Shown piece after piece: positions 25,680 through 36,495 of a stretch of 64,000 nucleotides of DNA. Source of the stretch: Lentibacillus halodurans (lineage in GTDB: Bacteria; Bacillota; Bacilli; Bacillales; Amphibacillaceae). Below the pieces are notes generated by a model, which had not been told where the DNA came from, searched no databases, and saw only the letters and a list, made by a program, of their open reading frames with translations. The translations under genes and the position numbers were made by a program. The stretch lies in the NCBI RefSeq assembly GCF_900112045.1, contig NZ_FOJW01000004.1, positions 124,001-188,000 on the forward strand, in the 5' to 3' direction. How positions within the stretch are numbered: position 1 is the first letter of the stretch; each line of letters begins with the position of its first letter.

Positions 25680-26768
25680 ATGATGAATGACAAAGAACGA
25701 AAGCTTTTTCAGCTGATTAAAAAAGATCCGTATGTATCGCAGCATGAATTGGCGGATGCGCTGGGGTTGTCCCGGCCATCCATCGCCAATCTGATTTCTG
25801 GTCTCATCAAAAAAGGTTATATTCGTGGGAAGGCGTATGTCCTGAACGAGCTTGACGAAATCGTTTGTATTGGCGGTGCAAATGTGGATCGGAAATTTTA
25901 TGTCCAGGGTGATTTGCAGCAGGGAACATCCAACCCGGTCACTTCCACACAAACTGCCGGGGGTGTCGCCCGTAATATTGCTGAAAATCTTGGCAGGCTC
26001 GGCATGAATACCAGGCTGCTTACAGTCAGCGGGATGGATAAGGACTGGGATTACATTGCGGAGGCATCTGCTCCCTATATGAATTTGGAAGGTGTTACCC
26101 GGTTTGCAGAAGCGACAACAGGATCATACACAGCTGTATTGGATGAAGCCCGGGATTTAATTTATGGTTTGGCGGATATGGAAAGCTTTGATTTGATGAC
26201 ACCCGAATGGCTACAGAAACAGACACCGGCACTATTACAAGCAAAGTGCATCCTGGCTGATTTAAACTGTCCGAAAGCAACCCTGTCTTTTTTAGCTCAA
26301 TTTTCCGTCGGTCATGGGATACCGCTTATCCTGGTAACCGTATCTGCACCAAAAATGGCGCGTCTTCCAGATAATCTGAATGGACTTACATGGCTGATCA
26401 CTAATCATGATGAATCCGAAGCGTATTTTAACGGCCATTTTTCTGACAGAGATTTAGCAGATCAATGGCTGGAACTCGGGATTTCCAACGTGATCATCAC
26501 CAATGGCAAATCGGGTGCCGTTATCAGCAATCAGACAGATGGAGTTTATCATATTCCGGCGGTGGAAACAGAAGAGATTGTTGATGTAACAGGTGCGGGG
26601 GACGCTTTTTCAGCAGCTGTAACCTATGCGTGGCTTAAAGGTGAAAAGCTTATTAATGTTGCCAACGCCGGGGTTGTCAATGCAGCTAAAACATTGCAAT
26701 CGCCTTATACTGTGCGACCTGATTTATCAGCATTACAATTAGAGGGAGATTTGGAGGAACTTTCATGA
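25680..26768 (+). CDS. psuK: pseudouridine kinase with N-terminal helix-turn-helix
   Basis: 362 residues. An N-terminal winged-helix (about 1-55; [29 protein letters not shown]) is fused to a PfkB/ribokinase domain with the [11 protein letters not shown] start motif and the catalytic [13 protein letters not shown] (anion hole and base Asp). PsuK phosphorylates pseudouridine to its 5'-phosphate, which PsuG then splits. AGAGG precedes two adjacent ATGs (25680, 25683). It overlaps psuG by four bases (ATGA). The fused HTH, found in E. coli YeiI-type kinases, may make it autoregulatory. Confidence 0.88.
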   Translation: MMNDKERKLFQLIKKDPYVSQHELADALGLSRPSIANLISGLIKKGYIRGKAYVLNELDEIVCIGGANVDRKFYVQGDLQQGTSNPVTSTQTAGGVARNIAENLGRLGMNTRLLTVSGMDKDWDYIAEASAPYMNLEGVTRFAEATTGSYTAVLDEARDLIYGLADMESFDLMTPEWLQKQTPALLQAKCILADLNCPKATLSFLAQFSVGHGIPLILVTVSAPKMARLPDNLNGLTWLITNHDESEAYFNGHFSDRDLADQWLELGISNVIITNGKSGAVISNQTDGVYHIPAVETEEIVDVTGAGDAFSAAVTYAWLKGEKLINVANAGVVNAAKTLQSPYTVRPDLSALQLEGDLEELS

Positions 26769-27679
26769 AACAATATCTTGTATTATCAGAAGAAGTCCGT
26801 ACAGCCCAAGAACAAGGGAAACCTGTCGTTGCATTGGAGTCCACGATTATTTCGCATGGTATGCCGTATCCGAAAAATGTTGAGACAGCACGTGAAGTGG
26901 AACAGGTTATCCGTGACCATGGAGCAGTACCAGCTACAATTGCTATTATGGACGGAAGCATAAAAATCGGTTTGAGTGATGCTGAATTGGAGGATTTTGG
27001 GCAAGGTACCGGCATTGCCAAAGTTTCCAGACGTGATTTGCCGTATATAGTGGCGACTGGTAAAAAGGGTGCTACAACTGTCGCAGCCACGATGATTTGT
27101 TCCGAGCTTGCCGGTATCCGAACATTTGTCACAGGCGGAATCGGCGGTGTGCACCGGGGAGCAGAGACTACGATGGATATTTCCGCAGACCTTGAGGAAT
27201 TGGCCCGAACAAATGTGGCGGTGGTATGCGCCGGGGCAAAATCTATCCTCGATCTTGGTCTGACGATGGAATATCTGGAAACCAAAGGCGTTCCGGTCAT
27301 CGGTTATGAAACGGACGTTTTACCGGCATTTTACACACGGATAAGCCCGTTCCCGGTGAACTTCAGGGCAGATGCTGCAGAAACGGTTGCCTCGACGCTG
27401 AAGATGAAATGGGATCTTGGTTTGTCCGGCGGTGCAGTGATCGCCAATCCGATTCCGAAAGCACAAGCCATGCCTGAAGCGGAAATATCAGCGGTGATCA
27501 ATCAGGCGCTTGAGGAAGCACAAACAAACGGTATAGCAGGAAAAGATGTCACACCATTTTTACTTTCCAAAGTCAAAGAACTGACTGGCGGTAAAAGCCT
27601 TGATGCCAATATCGCACTAGTGAAGCATAATGCACATGTCGGTGCGGGAATAGCAGTGAAATTAGCAGAAATGGAATAG
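26765..27679 (+). CDS. psuG: pseudouridine-5'-phosphate glycosidase
   Basis: 304 residues, full length for the family. PsuG cleaves the C-glycosidic bond of pseudouridine-5'-phosphate to uracil and ribose 5-phosphate, a step in RNA nucleoside salvage. Conserved stretches are [75 protein letters not shown] and [15 protein letters not shown] lies 7 bases before the ATG, inside the end of psuK. Confidence 0.95.
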   Translation: MKQYLVLSEEVRTAQEQGKPVVALESTIISHGMPYPKNVETAREVEQVIRDHGAVPATIAIMDGSIKIGLSDAELEDFGQGTGIAKVSRRDLPYIVATGKKGATTVAATMICSELAGIRTFVTGGIGGVHRGAETTMDISADLEELARTNVAVVCAGAKSILDLGLTMEYLETKGVPVIGYETDVLPAFYTRISPFPVNFRADAAETVASTLKMKWDLGLSGGAVIANPIPKAQAMPEAEISAVINQALEEAQTNGIAGKDVTPFLLSKVKELTGGKSLDANIALVKHNAHVGAGIAVKLAEME

Positions 27680-27699
27680 AGAAACGTTTAAAGCGACTA

Positions 27700-27743
27700 A
27701 AAAAACACATGGGAGACCTCCCCCCCCCCCCCATGTGTTTTTT
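27700..27743 (+). terminator. psuKG terminator with a C13 run in the loop
   Basis: A perfect 14-bp stem, AAAAAACACATGGG with CCCATGTGTTTTTT. The loop holds AGACCT and most of a 13-base homopolymeric C tract (27720-27732). Confidence 0.85.
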
Positions 27744-27846
27744 ACATAGCATCATTTTGTAAGCAATCGTTTATGATATGGATTTCTTGCTTATATGCAC
27801 GGCAGCAAGACGCTATCAAAAGGCAATATTATTCACATCCACTTAT

Positions 27847-27904
27847 TTGACAGGATATATAAATATGGTTATTATAGTTACATAAAGTAATTAGATAACT
27901 TTAT
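27847..27904 (+). promoter_or_regulatory. promoter and downstream dyad of the WrbA-type gene
   Basis: TTGACA (27847-27852), 17-base spacer, TATTAT (27870-27875): a strong sigma-A promoter. Just after the expected start point lies ATAAAGT-N9-ACTTTAT (27882-27904), a possible repressor site. The regulator is unknown. Confidence 0.6.
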
Positions 27905-28047
27905 ATTAGTAAACATATTTTTTGCAAAGGAAGCGATTCATGACAACGTACAGAATTATATGGTAAAAATCGGGGAAGCTAGGTGATGATAACATGGGAT
28001 TTTTTGAAAAATTACTTGGAAAACAATCAGCAAAGGAGACAAATAAC

Positions 28048-28656
28048 ATGGCAAACGTAAAACTGGCAGTTGTTTATTACAGTTCAACTGGAACAAACTA
28101 TCAAATGGCACAATGGGCTGAAGCGGCGGCAAAAGAAGTTGGTGCCGAAACGAAACTGGTAAAAGTTCCGGAACTCGCACCGGAAGAAGCGATCGCATCT
28201 AACCCGGCATGGAAAGAACATTATGAAGCTGCCAAAGATGTACCGGAGGCAACTTCGGATGATATTGAATGGGCGGATGCAATCATTTTCAGTATGCCGA
28301 CCCGTTTCGGAAACCTGCCTGCTCAGATGAAGCAATTCCTGGATATGCAGGGAGGCCTTTGGGGAGCTGGTAAAACCGTTAACAAAGTTGTCAGTGGTAT
28401 GACATCAGCACAAAATGCGCACGGCGGTCAGGAAGCGACCCTGCTTGCCTTATATACATCCATGATGCACTGGGGTGCCATTATTGCATCACCAGGATAC
28501 TCAGACCAAGCGATTTTTGCCGGTGGCGGCAATCCATATGGCACCAGCGTTTCCGTTGACTCGGACAGCAATATGGTAGAAGACGTGGAAGGTGCTGTCA
28601 AACATCAGGCAAGACGTACCGTGGATATTGCATCTCGTATTGCAGCAGAAAGCTAA
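28048..28656 (+). CDS. WrbA-type NAD(P)H:quinone oxidoreductase
   Basis: 202 residues from ATG 28048. Flavodoxin-like fold with the FMN phosphate loop VVYYSSTGTNYQMA, the PTRFGNLPAQMKQFLD loop and GGQEATLL. WrbA enzymes reduce quinones by two electrons, avoiding semiquinone radicals. AAGGAG lies 9 bases before ATG 28048. A second in-frame ATG at 27994 with AGGTGAT upstream would add 18 residues, MGFFEKLLGKQSAKETNN, an amphipathic-looking extension. Both could be used. Confidence 0.88.
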   Translation: MANVKLAVVYYSSTGTNYQMAQWAEAAAKEVGAETKLVKVPELAPEEAIASNPAWKEHYEAAKDVPEATSDDIEWADAIIFSMPTRFGNLPAQMKQFLDMQGGLWGAGKTVNKVVSGMTSAQNAHGGQEATLLALYTSMMHWGAIIASPGYSDQAIFAGGGNPYGTSVSVDSDSNMVEDVEGAVKHQARRTVDIASRIAAES

Positions 28657-28674
28657 GTAGATCTGCATGAGGAT

Positions 28675-28710
28675 AAAAGCCGCAACCCTAGATAGGGAAG
28701 TGCGGCTTTT
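28675..28710 (+). terminator. terminator of the WrbA-type gene
   Basis: Stem AAAAGCCGCA with TGCGGCTTTT, inner CCCTA/TAGGG pairing, T4 end. Confidence 0.85.
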
Positions 28711-28803
28711 ATGTATGGAGACCGTGTTAAAATCTGGCTGAAATCAGCACAAATATAAAATAAATTGGACAACGATGAAACCCCAGTAATTGGGAGATAA
28801 ATC

Positions 28804-28828
28804 AAAAAAGCCTGCTTAAGGCTTTTTT
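28804..28828. terminator. bidirectional terminator
   Basis: AAAAAAGCCT-GCTTA-AGGCTTTTTT, with T-runs on both strands. It serves the minus-strand LLM gene, 19 bases from its stop. Confidence 0.8.
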
Positions 28829-28846
28829 TGATCAGATAAGGTCAAT

Positions 28847-29848
28847 TTATTCCATCAATTCACTGACAATCTCATACGAACGTACGCGTGCCTGATGATC
28901 ATAAATCTGGGAGGCAATGATCATTTCATCGGCTTCTGTTTCGGTAAGCAGTCGTTCAAGCCCCTGTTTGACGGTTTCTTGGCTGCCGACGATAGTGGAG
29001 AAAGAGTTGATCGATTGTTGGACAGCGGCTTTTTCCGTTTCCGTCCAGACAGCATCAATATCGTCAATTGGCGGCTGCAGTTTTGTCGGCTGGCCGCGAC
29101 GGATGCTCAGGAATTGCTGCTGCTGCGATGTTGCCAGATATTTGGCCTGTTCATCCGTATCAGCGGCAATAATGTTGACCCCAATCATCGCATATGGCTC
29201 ATCAAGCACTTCAGACGGCTGGAAATTGTCGCGGTACAAATTCAGTGCCGCAATTGTATTGTCTGGTGCAAAATGGCTGGCAAATGAGAAAGGCAACCCT
29301 TTCTGTGCGGAAAGCTGCGCACTGAACCCACTTGACCCAAGCAGCCAGATCGGGATATTCAGTCCTTCGCCGGGAACACTGCGCACAGCGGTTGTACCTG
29401 CGAAATAGTTTTCCAGCTCTTCAACTTGCATCGGAAAATCCTCGACGCGCTGGTTTAATGTCCGCCGCAGTGCATAGGCGGTTGCCTGGTCCGTACCAGG
29501 TGCACGGCCGAGCCCAAGATCAATACGCCCCGGATACAAGGTTTCCAATGTGCCGAATTGTTCAGCGATAACCAATGACGCATGGTTTGGCAGCATCACA
29601 CCACCAGAACCAACTCGTATATCGTTAGTCGCACCGGCGATATGTCCGATCAGCACAGAGGTGGCCGAGCTTGCGATCCCCGGCATATTATGATGCTCTG
29701 CCAGCCAGTAGCGGTTAAACCCGAATTTTTCCACGTTTTGCGCTAAATCTACACTATGTTTAAATGAATGCTCTGGTGTGCTGTGTTCCAGTACGTGTGC
29801 CAAATCCAGAACAGATAGCGGGATATTGTTAAATGTTTTCGTTTGCAT
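28847..29848 (-). CDS. LLM-class flavin-dependent oxidoreductase
   Basis: 333 residues of the luciferase-like monooxygenase fold, MsnO8-like subgroup. Signatures are [64 protein letters not shown] and [14 protein letters not shown]. Substrate unknown. ATG 29848 is chosen because AAGGAG lies 8 bases upstream; a GTG three codons earlier overlaps that site. Single gene. Confidence 0.87.
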   Translation of the reverse strand: MQTKTFNNIPLSVLDLAHVLEHSTPEHSFKHSVDLAQNVEKFGFNRYWLAEHHNMPGIASSATSVLIGHIAGATNDIRVGSGGVMLPNHASLVIAEQFGTLETLYPGRIDLGLGRAPGTDQATAYALRRTLNQRVEDFPMQVEELENYFAGTTAVRSVPGEGLNIPIWLLGSSGFSAQLSAQKGLPFSFASHFAPDNTIAALNLYRDNFQPSEVLDEPYAMIGVNIIAADTDEQAKYLATSQQQQFLSIRRGQPTKLQPPIDDIDAVWTETEKAAVQQSINSFSTIVGSQETVKQGLERLLTETEADEMIIASQIYDHQARVRSYEIVSELME

Positions 29849-30122
29849 ATGATTCACTCCTTAATAAAAATGATACGACGTTCATATCAGAAGTTCCAAT
29901 ATTTTGCCCAGAAATCATACCTGAAATTCGGCATATACATACCTAAAACAAGCCCTGATATAAAAAATTTTATATTTTTTTGCGAACATGAAACCCCATT
30001 GGCTCCAAATCCCGTGTGTTATCTGTATTAAACATGTATAAAAAGTTAAAAAAACCCCTTAATGACAGCGTTTACATTGCTTGTTTTTTAAGCAAAATGA
30101 ATGAACACAACTTATCTGAATT

Positions 30123-30225
30123 TTGAGTTAACATATAAAATATGGTATGCTAGTGATACTCTTCGAAAAATTGCCTGCATTTAGCGTAAAATCTTGTGTT
30201 CACAAAATGGGCACCGCAGCGCTAA
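30123..30225 (+). promoter_or_regulatory. glt promoter and leader hairpin
   Basis: TTGAGT (30123-30128), 17-base spacer, TATGCT (30146-30151). In the leader, TTAGCG (30181) pairs with CGCTAA (30220), enclosing the tight palindrome TTGTG-TT-CACAA (30194-30205). The nested dyads may be an operator or an RNA hairpin; no T-run follows. Confidence 0.45.
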
Positions 30226-30268
30226 AATCCGATGTACCATTTGAACAACTATAAAAGGAGTTGGTGTG

Positions 30269-33200
30269 ATGATCAGAAACGAATATCCTGAAGCACAGGG
30301 ATTATATCGTCCTGACTTTGAGCATGAAGCATGCGGAATCGGGATGATTGCAAACATAAATGGCGAAAAAACGCACAACATCGTACAAAATGCGATTAAC
30401 ATTTTATGCAATCTTGAACACCGCGGCGGGCAATCAGCAGATACAAGCACTGGGGATGGGGCAGGGATTTTGACACAGATTCCGCACCGATTTTTCCAGA
30501 AACAGTGTGAGAAGGAAAACATTACACTACCGGAAGCGGGCGAATATGGAATCGGTATGGTATTTTTGCCGAGTGACCGTGAGACCCGAATGGAAATCAG
30601 GGAAGCAATCGAGCAGATCATTGCAGAAGAAGGACAGACATTTCTTGGATGGCGTCCGGTTCCGACAAATGATTCCTTTATCGGAAAAGTGGCGATGAAA
30701 AACAAACCGTTCATTCGTCAAGTTTTTATCCGAAAATCAGATGACTTGACCGATCATATGGCGTTCGAACGGAAACTGTTTGTCATCAGGAAACGTATCG
30801 AAAATGAGCTGGCAATCCGGGAAAAATATGCGGAATTGTACGTCTGCAGTCTCTCATCCAATACAATTGTCTATAAAGGGATGCTCATACCGGAACAGTT
30901 AGATGCCTTCTATATTGATCTTAATCATCCAAATTTTAAATCCGCACTAGCATTGGTTCACTCTCGATTTAGTACGAACACCTTCCCGAGCTGGAAAAGG
31001 TCTCATCCAAACCGATACACCATCCATAATGGCGAGTTTAATACATTGCAGGGGAACGTCAACTGGATGCGTGCACGTGAACAAATGTGCCAGTCAGATT
31101 ATTTCAGCGATGAAGACCTGGAAAAGATTTTGCCTGTTAATGATGAGGATGGCAGTGATTCCTCCATTTTTGACAATACCTTTGAATTTCTGCATTTATC
31201 GGGCCGGTCGATGGCACATACCGCAATGATGATGGTTCCGGAACCATGGGCAAACGATGACGCAATGAAGCAGGAGAAGCGCGATTTTTATGAGTATCAC
31301 AGTACATTGATGGAACCGTGGGATGGTCCTGCTGCGTTTGTATACACAGACGGCAGGCAAATCGGTGCAAGCCTTGACCGGAATGGACTGCGGCCAGCAC
31401 GTTATTATGTGACCAAAGACGGCATGATTGTGCTTGGCTCTGAAGTCGGTGCACTTGATATTTTTGCTGACGAAATTTTATACAAAGAGCGGCTTCATCC
31501 AGGAAAAATGCTGCTCGTTGACATGGAAAAAGGAACGATTATCCCTGATGAACAGATCAAAATGCAGATCGCATCGGAAAAACCATATAAAGAGTGGCTT
31601 TCGAATATGAGGGATCTGGGTGATTTTCCGGAGCCAGCCGAGGAGGCGTCTCTTTATCGTGATGAACAGCTGTTGGAACAGCAGCTGGCATTCGGCTACA
31701 CTCGGGAGGAACTGGAGAAAATCATCAAACCGCTCGTCTCGGATGGAAAGGATCCGATCGGGTCAATGGGATATGATTCACCACTGGCGGTACTATCCAG
31801 AAAGCCACAGCTCTTGTACAACTATTTTAAGCAGTTGTTTGCCCAGGTTACCAATCCGCCGATTGATGCCTATCGAGAAAAAATTATTACGATGGCACAG
31901 ACGACCATTGGTGCTGAAGGAAATCTGGTAAAACCTGATGCAAAAAGCTGCAAACATATCCGTCTTGAGACACCTATTCTGACAAACAGTGAGCTGGAGA
32001 AGCTTCGTTTTCAGCAAGAGCCCCGGCTCCGTGCCAAAACGCTGTCCACATTGTTTGATGCAGCAGAAGGCAGTCTGGAGAAAGCACTGGAAAACTTATT
32101 TGCCGAAGCGGATCAGGCTGTTGATGATGGTATGACGACATTACTTATCTTGTCTGATCGCGGTGTCAGCACAGATAAAGCTGCAATACCCGCACTGCTA
32201 GCAGTATCTGGCATGCATCACCATCTGATCCGACGGGGCTTGAGGACTACAGTCAGTATACTGGTGGAATCAGGCGAACCACGGGAAGTTCACCATTTCA
32301 CCGCATTGCTAGGTTACGGAGCAGAAGCGATTAATCCGTACTTGGCGTTTGATACCATTAGCGAACTCGCGGAAACAGGAGCAATCGAAACGACGTCGCC
32401 GGACCAGGCTGTTGAACAGTATATTGATTCAGTAACTGACGGTATCATTAAAATTTTATCGAAAATGGGTATTTCAACGATTCAAAGCTATCGTGGTGCG
32501 CAAATTTTTGAAGCAGTCGGCATTGCATCTGATGTTGTGGACACATATTTTACCGGAACCGCAACAAGACTTGGCGGAATTGGACTGCAGACGATTGAAC
32601 AGGAAGTATTGCTCAGACACCAAAACGCTTTTACCGAAAATCGCGGCGGTAATCGCACGTTTGATGCTGGTGATGAGTTCCAGTATCGCGGTGATGGCGA
32701 GGATCACCAATACAATCCGCGTACCATCCACATGCTGCAGCATGCCAGCAGGATGGGCAGTTATGAATTGTACAAAGAGTATTCTAAATTGCTGACTGAT
32801 GAACGTCATAATCTCCAGTCATTGAGAGGGCTAATGCAGTTTAAAAAACGTAAGGCTTTGCCGCTCGATGAAGTGGAATCGGCTGAGTCAATTATGGCAC
32901 GGTTCAAAACGGGCGCGATGTCATATGGTGCCATTAGTCAGGAAGCACATGAGGCGCTGGCGATTGCCATGAATCGTATCGGCGGAAAAAGCAATTCTGG
33001 TGAGGGTGGCGAGTCACCTGAACGGTTTACACCGGATATCAATGGGGACTTACGCCGCAGTGCTATCAAACAGGTTGCTTCAGGGCGCTTTGGTGTGAGC
33101 AGTCACTACCTTGTTAATGCCGATGAAATTCAGATAAAGGTCGCGCAGGGTGCAAAGCCGGGTGAGGGAGGTCATCTGCCTGGTAAAAAAGTTTACCCGT

Positions 33201-34894
33201 GGATTGCCGAAGTGCGCGGCTCAACACCAGGTGTGGAATTGATTTCACCACCGCCGCATCATGATATTTATTCGATTGAAGATTTGGCAGAGCTGATTCA
33301 CAATCTGAAAAATACGAACCCGGATGCGCGTATAAGTGTCAAGCTTGTATCAGCAGTCGGTGTCGGTACGATTGCAGCCGGTGTTGCCAAAGGGCGTGCT
33401 GATCATGTGCTGATCAGCGGCTATGACGGTGGTACTGGCGCGGCTCCGAGAACGAGCATCAAACATACCGGACTACCGTGGGAAATCGGTCTTTCCGAAA
33501 CCCATCAGACACTTTTAATGAATGGTTTGCGTGACCGGATTGCTGTTGAAGCAGACGGAAAAATGATGACCGGTCATGATGTTGTTTATGCGACACTGCT
33601 CGGCGCGGAGGAATACGGCTTTTCTACAGCCCCCCTTGTCGTGCTCGGCTGTGTTATGATGCGCGTTTGCCACCTGAATACATGTCCTGTAGGTGTAGCA
33701 ACACAAGATCCCGAACTGCGGAAAAAATTTATGGGCAACCCTGATCATGTCGTTAATTTCATGCAGTTCATCGCTGAGGAAACCCGTGAAATTATGGCCG
33801 AATTAGGTTTCCGGACGATAAACGAAATGGTGGGGCGGACGGATGCACTGGAACGAAAAACATCCATTGGCCATTGGAAGGCAAAAGATGTTGACCTATC
33901 AGCACTTCTGTATCAGCCGGATTTACCGGCAAAAGTTGGTCGTTACAACAGTGTCAAACAAGATCATGGCATCAAAAAATCACTCGATTATCAGGAACTT
34001 ATTCCAAAATTCGCACCTGCCATCGAGCGTCGGGAAAAGGTATCGTTCACAACGGGGATCCGCAATATTCATCGTGTAACCGGAACACTGCTCGGCAGCG
34101 AGATCACCCGGCGCTATGGTGCGGCAGGGCTGCCGGAAGATACGATTAATCTGACGCTGAAAGGATCAGCCGGTCAAAGTTTCGGCGCCTATATTCCAAA
34201 TGGCATGACACTGAGGCTTGTAGGTGATGCCAACGACTTTGTCGGCAAAGGATTGTCCGGCGGGAAAATCATTGTACATCCGGATCCTGTTGTGACGTTT
34301 CAACCCGAGAAAAATATTGCAGTCGGAAATGTTGCTTTTTACGGGGCATCAGCCGGAGAAGCCTACATTCAGGGAATTGCTGGTGAACGGTTTTGTGTAC
34401 GTAACAGTGGTGCCAGTGTTGTCGTGGAAGGTGTCGGTGATCATGGTTGTGAGTATATGACCGGCGGCAATGTTGTCATTCTTGGTTCAACCGGCCGAAA
34501 TTTTGCAGCCGGCATGTCCGGTGGTACGGCTTATATATTTGATGAAGATGCCACTTTCCATACTAAAGTGAACCAGGAACTCGTGAGCGTCGAACCGCTT
34601 ACGGATAAAGCCGAAATGGCGCGCGTCCAACAAATGATTGAGAAACATTATGAATATACAGGCAGTTCGCATGCCAAACGGATTTTGACGTATTGGGAAA
34701 ATTACGCAGATCAATTCCTGCGCGTTATGCCGAATACGTATCAGCAAATCCGCAATCGTATCGAATTTCTGCTGGACAGCGGATTATCAAAAAGCGATGC
34801 CGAATTGCAGGCATTTGAAGAAAATCATCATAAACCAGAAGAAGTCACACAAAAAAGAAAGATCCCGAACCAGAAAAGCCTGATTCAGGCATGA
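30269..34894 (+). CDS. gltA: glutamate synthase, large subunit
   Basis: 1541 residues. It transfers the amide of glutamine to 2-oxoglutarate; gltA is the B. subtilis name, gltB in E. coli. ATG 30269 follows AAAAGGAG by 8 bases. A 21-residue propeptide precedes Cys22 (FEHEACGIGMIA), the Ntn-amidotransferase nucleophile. The glutaminase domain (about 22-440) is followed by a central domain and the FMN synthase domain with NRIGGKSNSGEGGE and GYDGGTGAAPRTS. The 3Fe-4S cysteines lie in CVMMRVCHLNTCPVG. A C-terminal GXGXG beta-helix (about 1250-1480) completes it. Full length and intact. Confidence 0.97.
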   Translation: MIRNEYPEAQGLYRPDFEHEACGIGMIANINGEKTHNIVQNAINILCNLEHRGGQSADTSTGDGAGILTQIPHRFFQKQCEKENITLPEAGEYGIGMVFLPSDRETRMEIREAIEQIIAEEGQTFLGWRPVPTNDSFIGKVAMKNKPFIRQVFIRKSDDLTDHMAFERKLFVIRKRIENELAIREKYAELYVCSLSSNTIVYKGMLIPEQLDAFYIDLNHPNFKSALALVHSRFSTNTFPSWKRSHPNRYTIHNGEFNTLQGNVNWMRAREQMCQSDYFSDEDLEKILPVNDEDGSDSSIFDNTFEFLHLSGRSMAHTAMMMVPEPWANDDAMKQEKRDFYEYHSTLMEPWDGPAAFVYTDGRQIGASLDRNGLRPARYYVTKDGMIVLGSEVGALDIFADEILYKERLHPGKMLLVDMEKGTIIPDEQIKMQIASEKPYKEWLSNMRDLGDFPEPAEEASLYRDEQLLEQQLAFGYTREELEKIIKPLVSDGKDPIGSMGYDSPLAVLSRKPQLLYNYFKQLFAQVTNPPIDAYREKIITMAQTTIGAEGNLVKPDAKSCKHIRLETPILTNSELEKLRFQQEPRLRAKTLSTLFDAAEGSLEKALENLFAEADQAVDDGMTTLLILSDRGVSTDKAAIPALLAVSGMHHHLIRRGLRTTVSILVESGEPREVHHFTALLGYGAEAINPYLAFDTISELAETGAIETTSPDQAVEQYIDSVTDGIIKILSKMGISTIQSYRGAQIFEAVGIASDVVDTYFTGTATRLGGIGLQTIEQEVLLRHQNAFTENRGGNRTFDAGDEFQYRGDGEDHQYNPRTIHMLQHASRMGSYELYKEYSKLLTDERHNLQSLRGLMQFKKRKALPLDEVESAESIMARFKTGAMSYGAISQEAHEALAIAMNRIGGKSNSGEGGESPERFTPDINGDLRRSAIKQVASGRFGVSSHYLVNADEIQIKVAQGAKPGEGGHLPGKKVYPWIAEVRGSTPGVELISPPPHHDIYSIEDLAELIHNLKNTNPDARISVKLVSAVGVGTIAAGVAKGRADHVLISGYDGGTGAAPRTSIKHTGLPWEIGLSETHQTLLMNGLRDRIAVEADGKMMTGHDVVYATLLGAEEYGFSTAPLVVLGCVMMRVCHLNTCPVGVATQDPELRKKFMGNPDHVVNFMQFIAEETREIMAELGFRTINEMVGRTDALERKTSIGHWKAKDVDLSALLYQPDLPAKVGRYNSVKQDHGIKKSLDYQELIPKFAPAIERREKVSFTTGIRNIHRVTGTLLGSEITRRYGAAGLPEDTINLTLKGSAGQSFGAYIPNGMTLRLVGDANDFVGKGLSGGKIIVHPDPVVTFQPEKNIAVGNVAFYGASAGEAYIQGIAGERFCVRNSGASVVVEGVGDHGCEYMTGGNVVILGSTGRNFAAGMSGGTAYIFDEDATFHTKVNQELVSVEPLTDKAEMARVQQMIEKHYEYTGSSHAKRILTYWENYADQFLRVMPNTYQQIRNRIEFLLDSGLSKSDAELQAFEENHHKPEEVTQKRKIPNQKSLIQA

Positions 34895-34947
34895 CGGGGT
34901 GAGAGGGGGCCAGCCAATCTATAGCATGCATAACAAGGAGGAATTGA

Positions 34948-36432
34948 ATGGGAAAACAAACCGGATTTATGGAATATGAACGACAAGCACAAAAAGAACG
35001 TAATACGGCTGAACGTATACAAGACTGGTCGGATTACACAGCACCGATGTCCGAGCAAGACATTCAAACCCAGGGGGCGCGCTGCATGGATTGCGGCGTC
35101 CCGACCTGTCATACTGGGATGGAGATTAATGGTGTAACGACCGGCTGCCCGGTTTATCATCTCATCCCGGAATGGAATCAACTTGTTTATGAAGGAAAAT
35201 GGAAAGAAGCATTGGATCGCGAACATGAAATGAATAATTTTCCGGAATTCACGGGTATCGCTTGTCCAGCGCCGTGTGAAGGGGCATGTGTTCTTGGGAT
35301 TAACGAACCGCCCGTGGCAATCCGGACAATCGAGCGCTCGATTATTGAAAAAGGATTCGAGGAAGGCTGGGTTGTCCCGAATCCACCGGAAAAACGCACC
35401 GGCAAAAAGGTGGCCGTTGTTGGATCTGGACCGGCCGGGCTTGCTGCAGCTGCCCAGTTGAACAAGGCAGGTCATTCTGTAACCATTTTTGAGCGTGATG
35501 ACCGTGTTGGTGGTCTGCTGACATACGGCATACCGGAAATGAAACTGTCCTATGATGTAGTCGAGCGCCGTGTGGCTATTTTGGAGCAGGAAGGCATTAC
35601 GTTCATCACGAACACTGAAGTTGGCAAGGATATTACAGCATCTGAACTGGAGGCGGAATTCGATGCAACGATTTTGTGCGGCGGTTCAACAGTCCATCGT
35701 GACATTCAAGTTGAGGGAAGCCAGCTGAAAGGCGTTCATCATGCGATGGATTTTCTGCATGCCAACACCAAAAGCCTGCTTGATTCAGATCTGGCTGATG
35801 GCAATTATATTTCAGCAGAAGACAAAAATGTCATCGTTATTGGCGGGGGAGATACTGGCACAGACTGTTTGGCAACAGCTGTCCGCCACAATTGCAAGAG
35901 TCTGACACAGTTTGATATTTACGATAAAAAACCGTCCGAACGCGATCTTGATTCAAACCCGTGGCCACAGTATCCGGTCATTCACCGCGTTGAATACGGC
36001 CATAAGGATGCGGCCGGCAAATTTGGCAAAGATCCGCGTGCCTACGCTGTCATGACGAAAAAATTCGTCGGCGATGAGAACGGGCATATTCAGGAAGTGC
36101 ATACGGTTAACGTTAAACTGCGCTATGAAAAAGGCAAAAAAATCCGCGAAGAAATCCCGGGAACCGAAAAAATCTGGCCTGCCGATCTTGTACTGGTTGC
36201 CATTGGATTTACCGGGCCGGAGCAGGATTTACTTGATCAAATGGAAATTGAACGTACTGACAAATCTACTATTAATGCGGGATATGGTGATTATAAAACC
36301 AATGTGGATGGTGTCTTCGCAGCAGGTGACATGCGCCGCGGCCAAAGTCTGATTGTCTGGGCAATCAATGAAGGTCGGGAAGCTGCACGTGTATGTGACC
36401 GCTATCTGATGGGCGAAACAGTATTGCCGTAA
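34948..36432 (+). CDS. gltB: glutamate synthase, small subunit
   Basis: 494 residues; feeds electrons from NADPH through FAD and 4Fe-4S clusters to the large subunit (gltD in E. coli). N-terminal cluster cysteines in [10 protein letters not shown] and [15 protein letters not shown] motif [14 protein letters not shown] (about 151-164); NADPH motif [14 protein letters not shown]-terminal [24 protein letters not shown] lies 7 bases before the ATG and the gene is 53 bases after the large subunit. The divergent activator gene gltC of B. subtilis is not present here. Confidence 0.97.
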   Translation: MGKQTGFMEYERQAQKERNTAERIQDWSDYTAPMSEQDIQTQGARCMDCGVPTCHTGMEINGVTTGCPVYHLIPEWNQLVYEGKWKEALDREHEMNNFPEFTGIACPAPCEGACVLGINEPPVAIRTIERSIIEKGFEEGWVVPNPPEKRTGKKVAVVGSGPAGLAAAAQLNKAGHSVTIFERDDRVGGLLTYGIPEMKLSYDVVERRVAILEQEGITFITNTEVGKDITASELEAEFDATILCGGSTVHRDIQVEGSQLKGVHHAMDFLHANTKSLLDSDLADGNYISAEDKNVIVIGGGDTGTDCLATAVRHNCKSLTQFDIYDKKPSERDLDSNPWPQYPVIHRVEYGHKDAAGKFGKDPRAYAVMTKKFVGDENGHIQEVHTVNVKLRYEKGKKIREEIPGTEKIWPADLVLVAIGFTGPEQDLLDQMEIERTDKSTINAGYGDYKTNVDGVFAAGDMRRGQSLIVWAINEGREAARVCDRYLMGETVLP

Positions 36433-36465
36433 ACAAAGCCTGGAGGCTTCTCCAGGCTTTGTTTA
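36430..36465 (+). terminator. glt terminator, overlapping the stop codon
   Basis: Perfect 16-bp stem TAAACAAAGCCTGGAG / CTCCAGGCTTTGTTTA with loop GCTT; the 5' arm begins with the gltB stop codon. Confidence 0.8.
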
Positions 36466-36474
36466 CGCGATTCG

Positions 36475-36495
36475 ACGAGGAGTCTCACTCCTCGT
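36475..36495 (+). terminator. second hairpin behind the glt terminator
   Basis: Perfect 9-bp stem ACGAGGAGT-CTC-ACTCCTCGT, only a short T pair after it. Possible back-up terminator. Confidence 0.45.
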
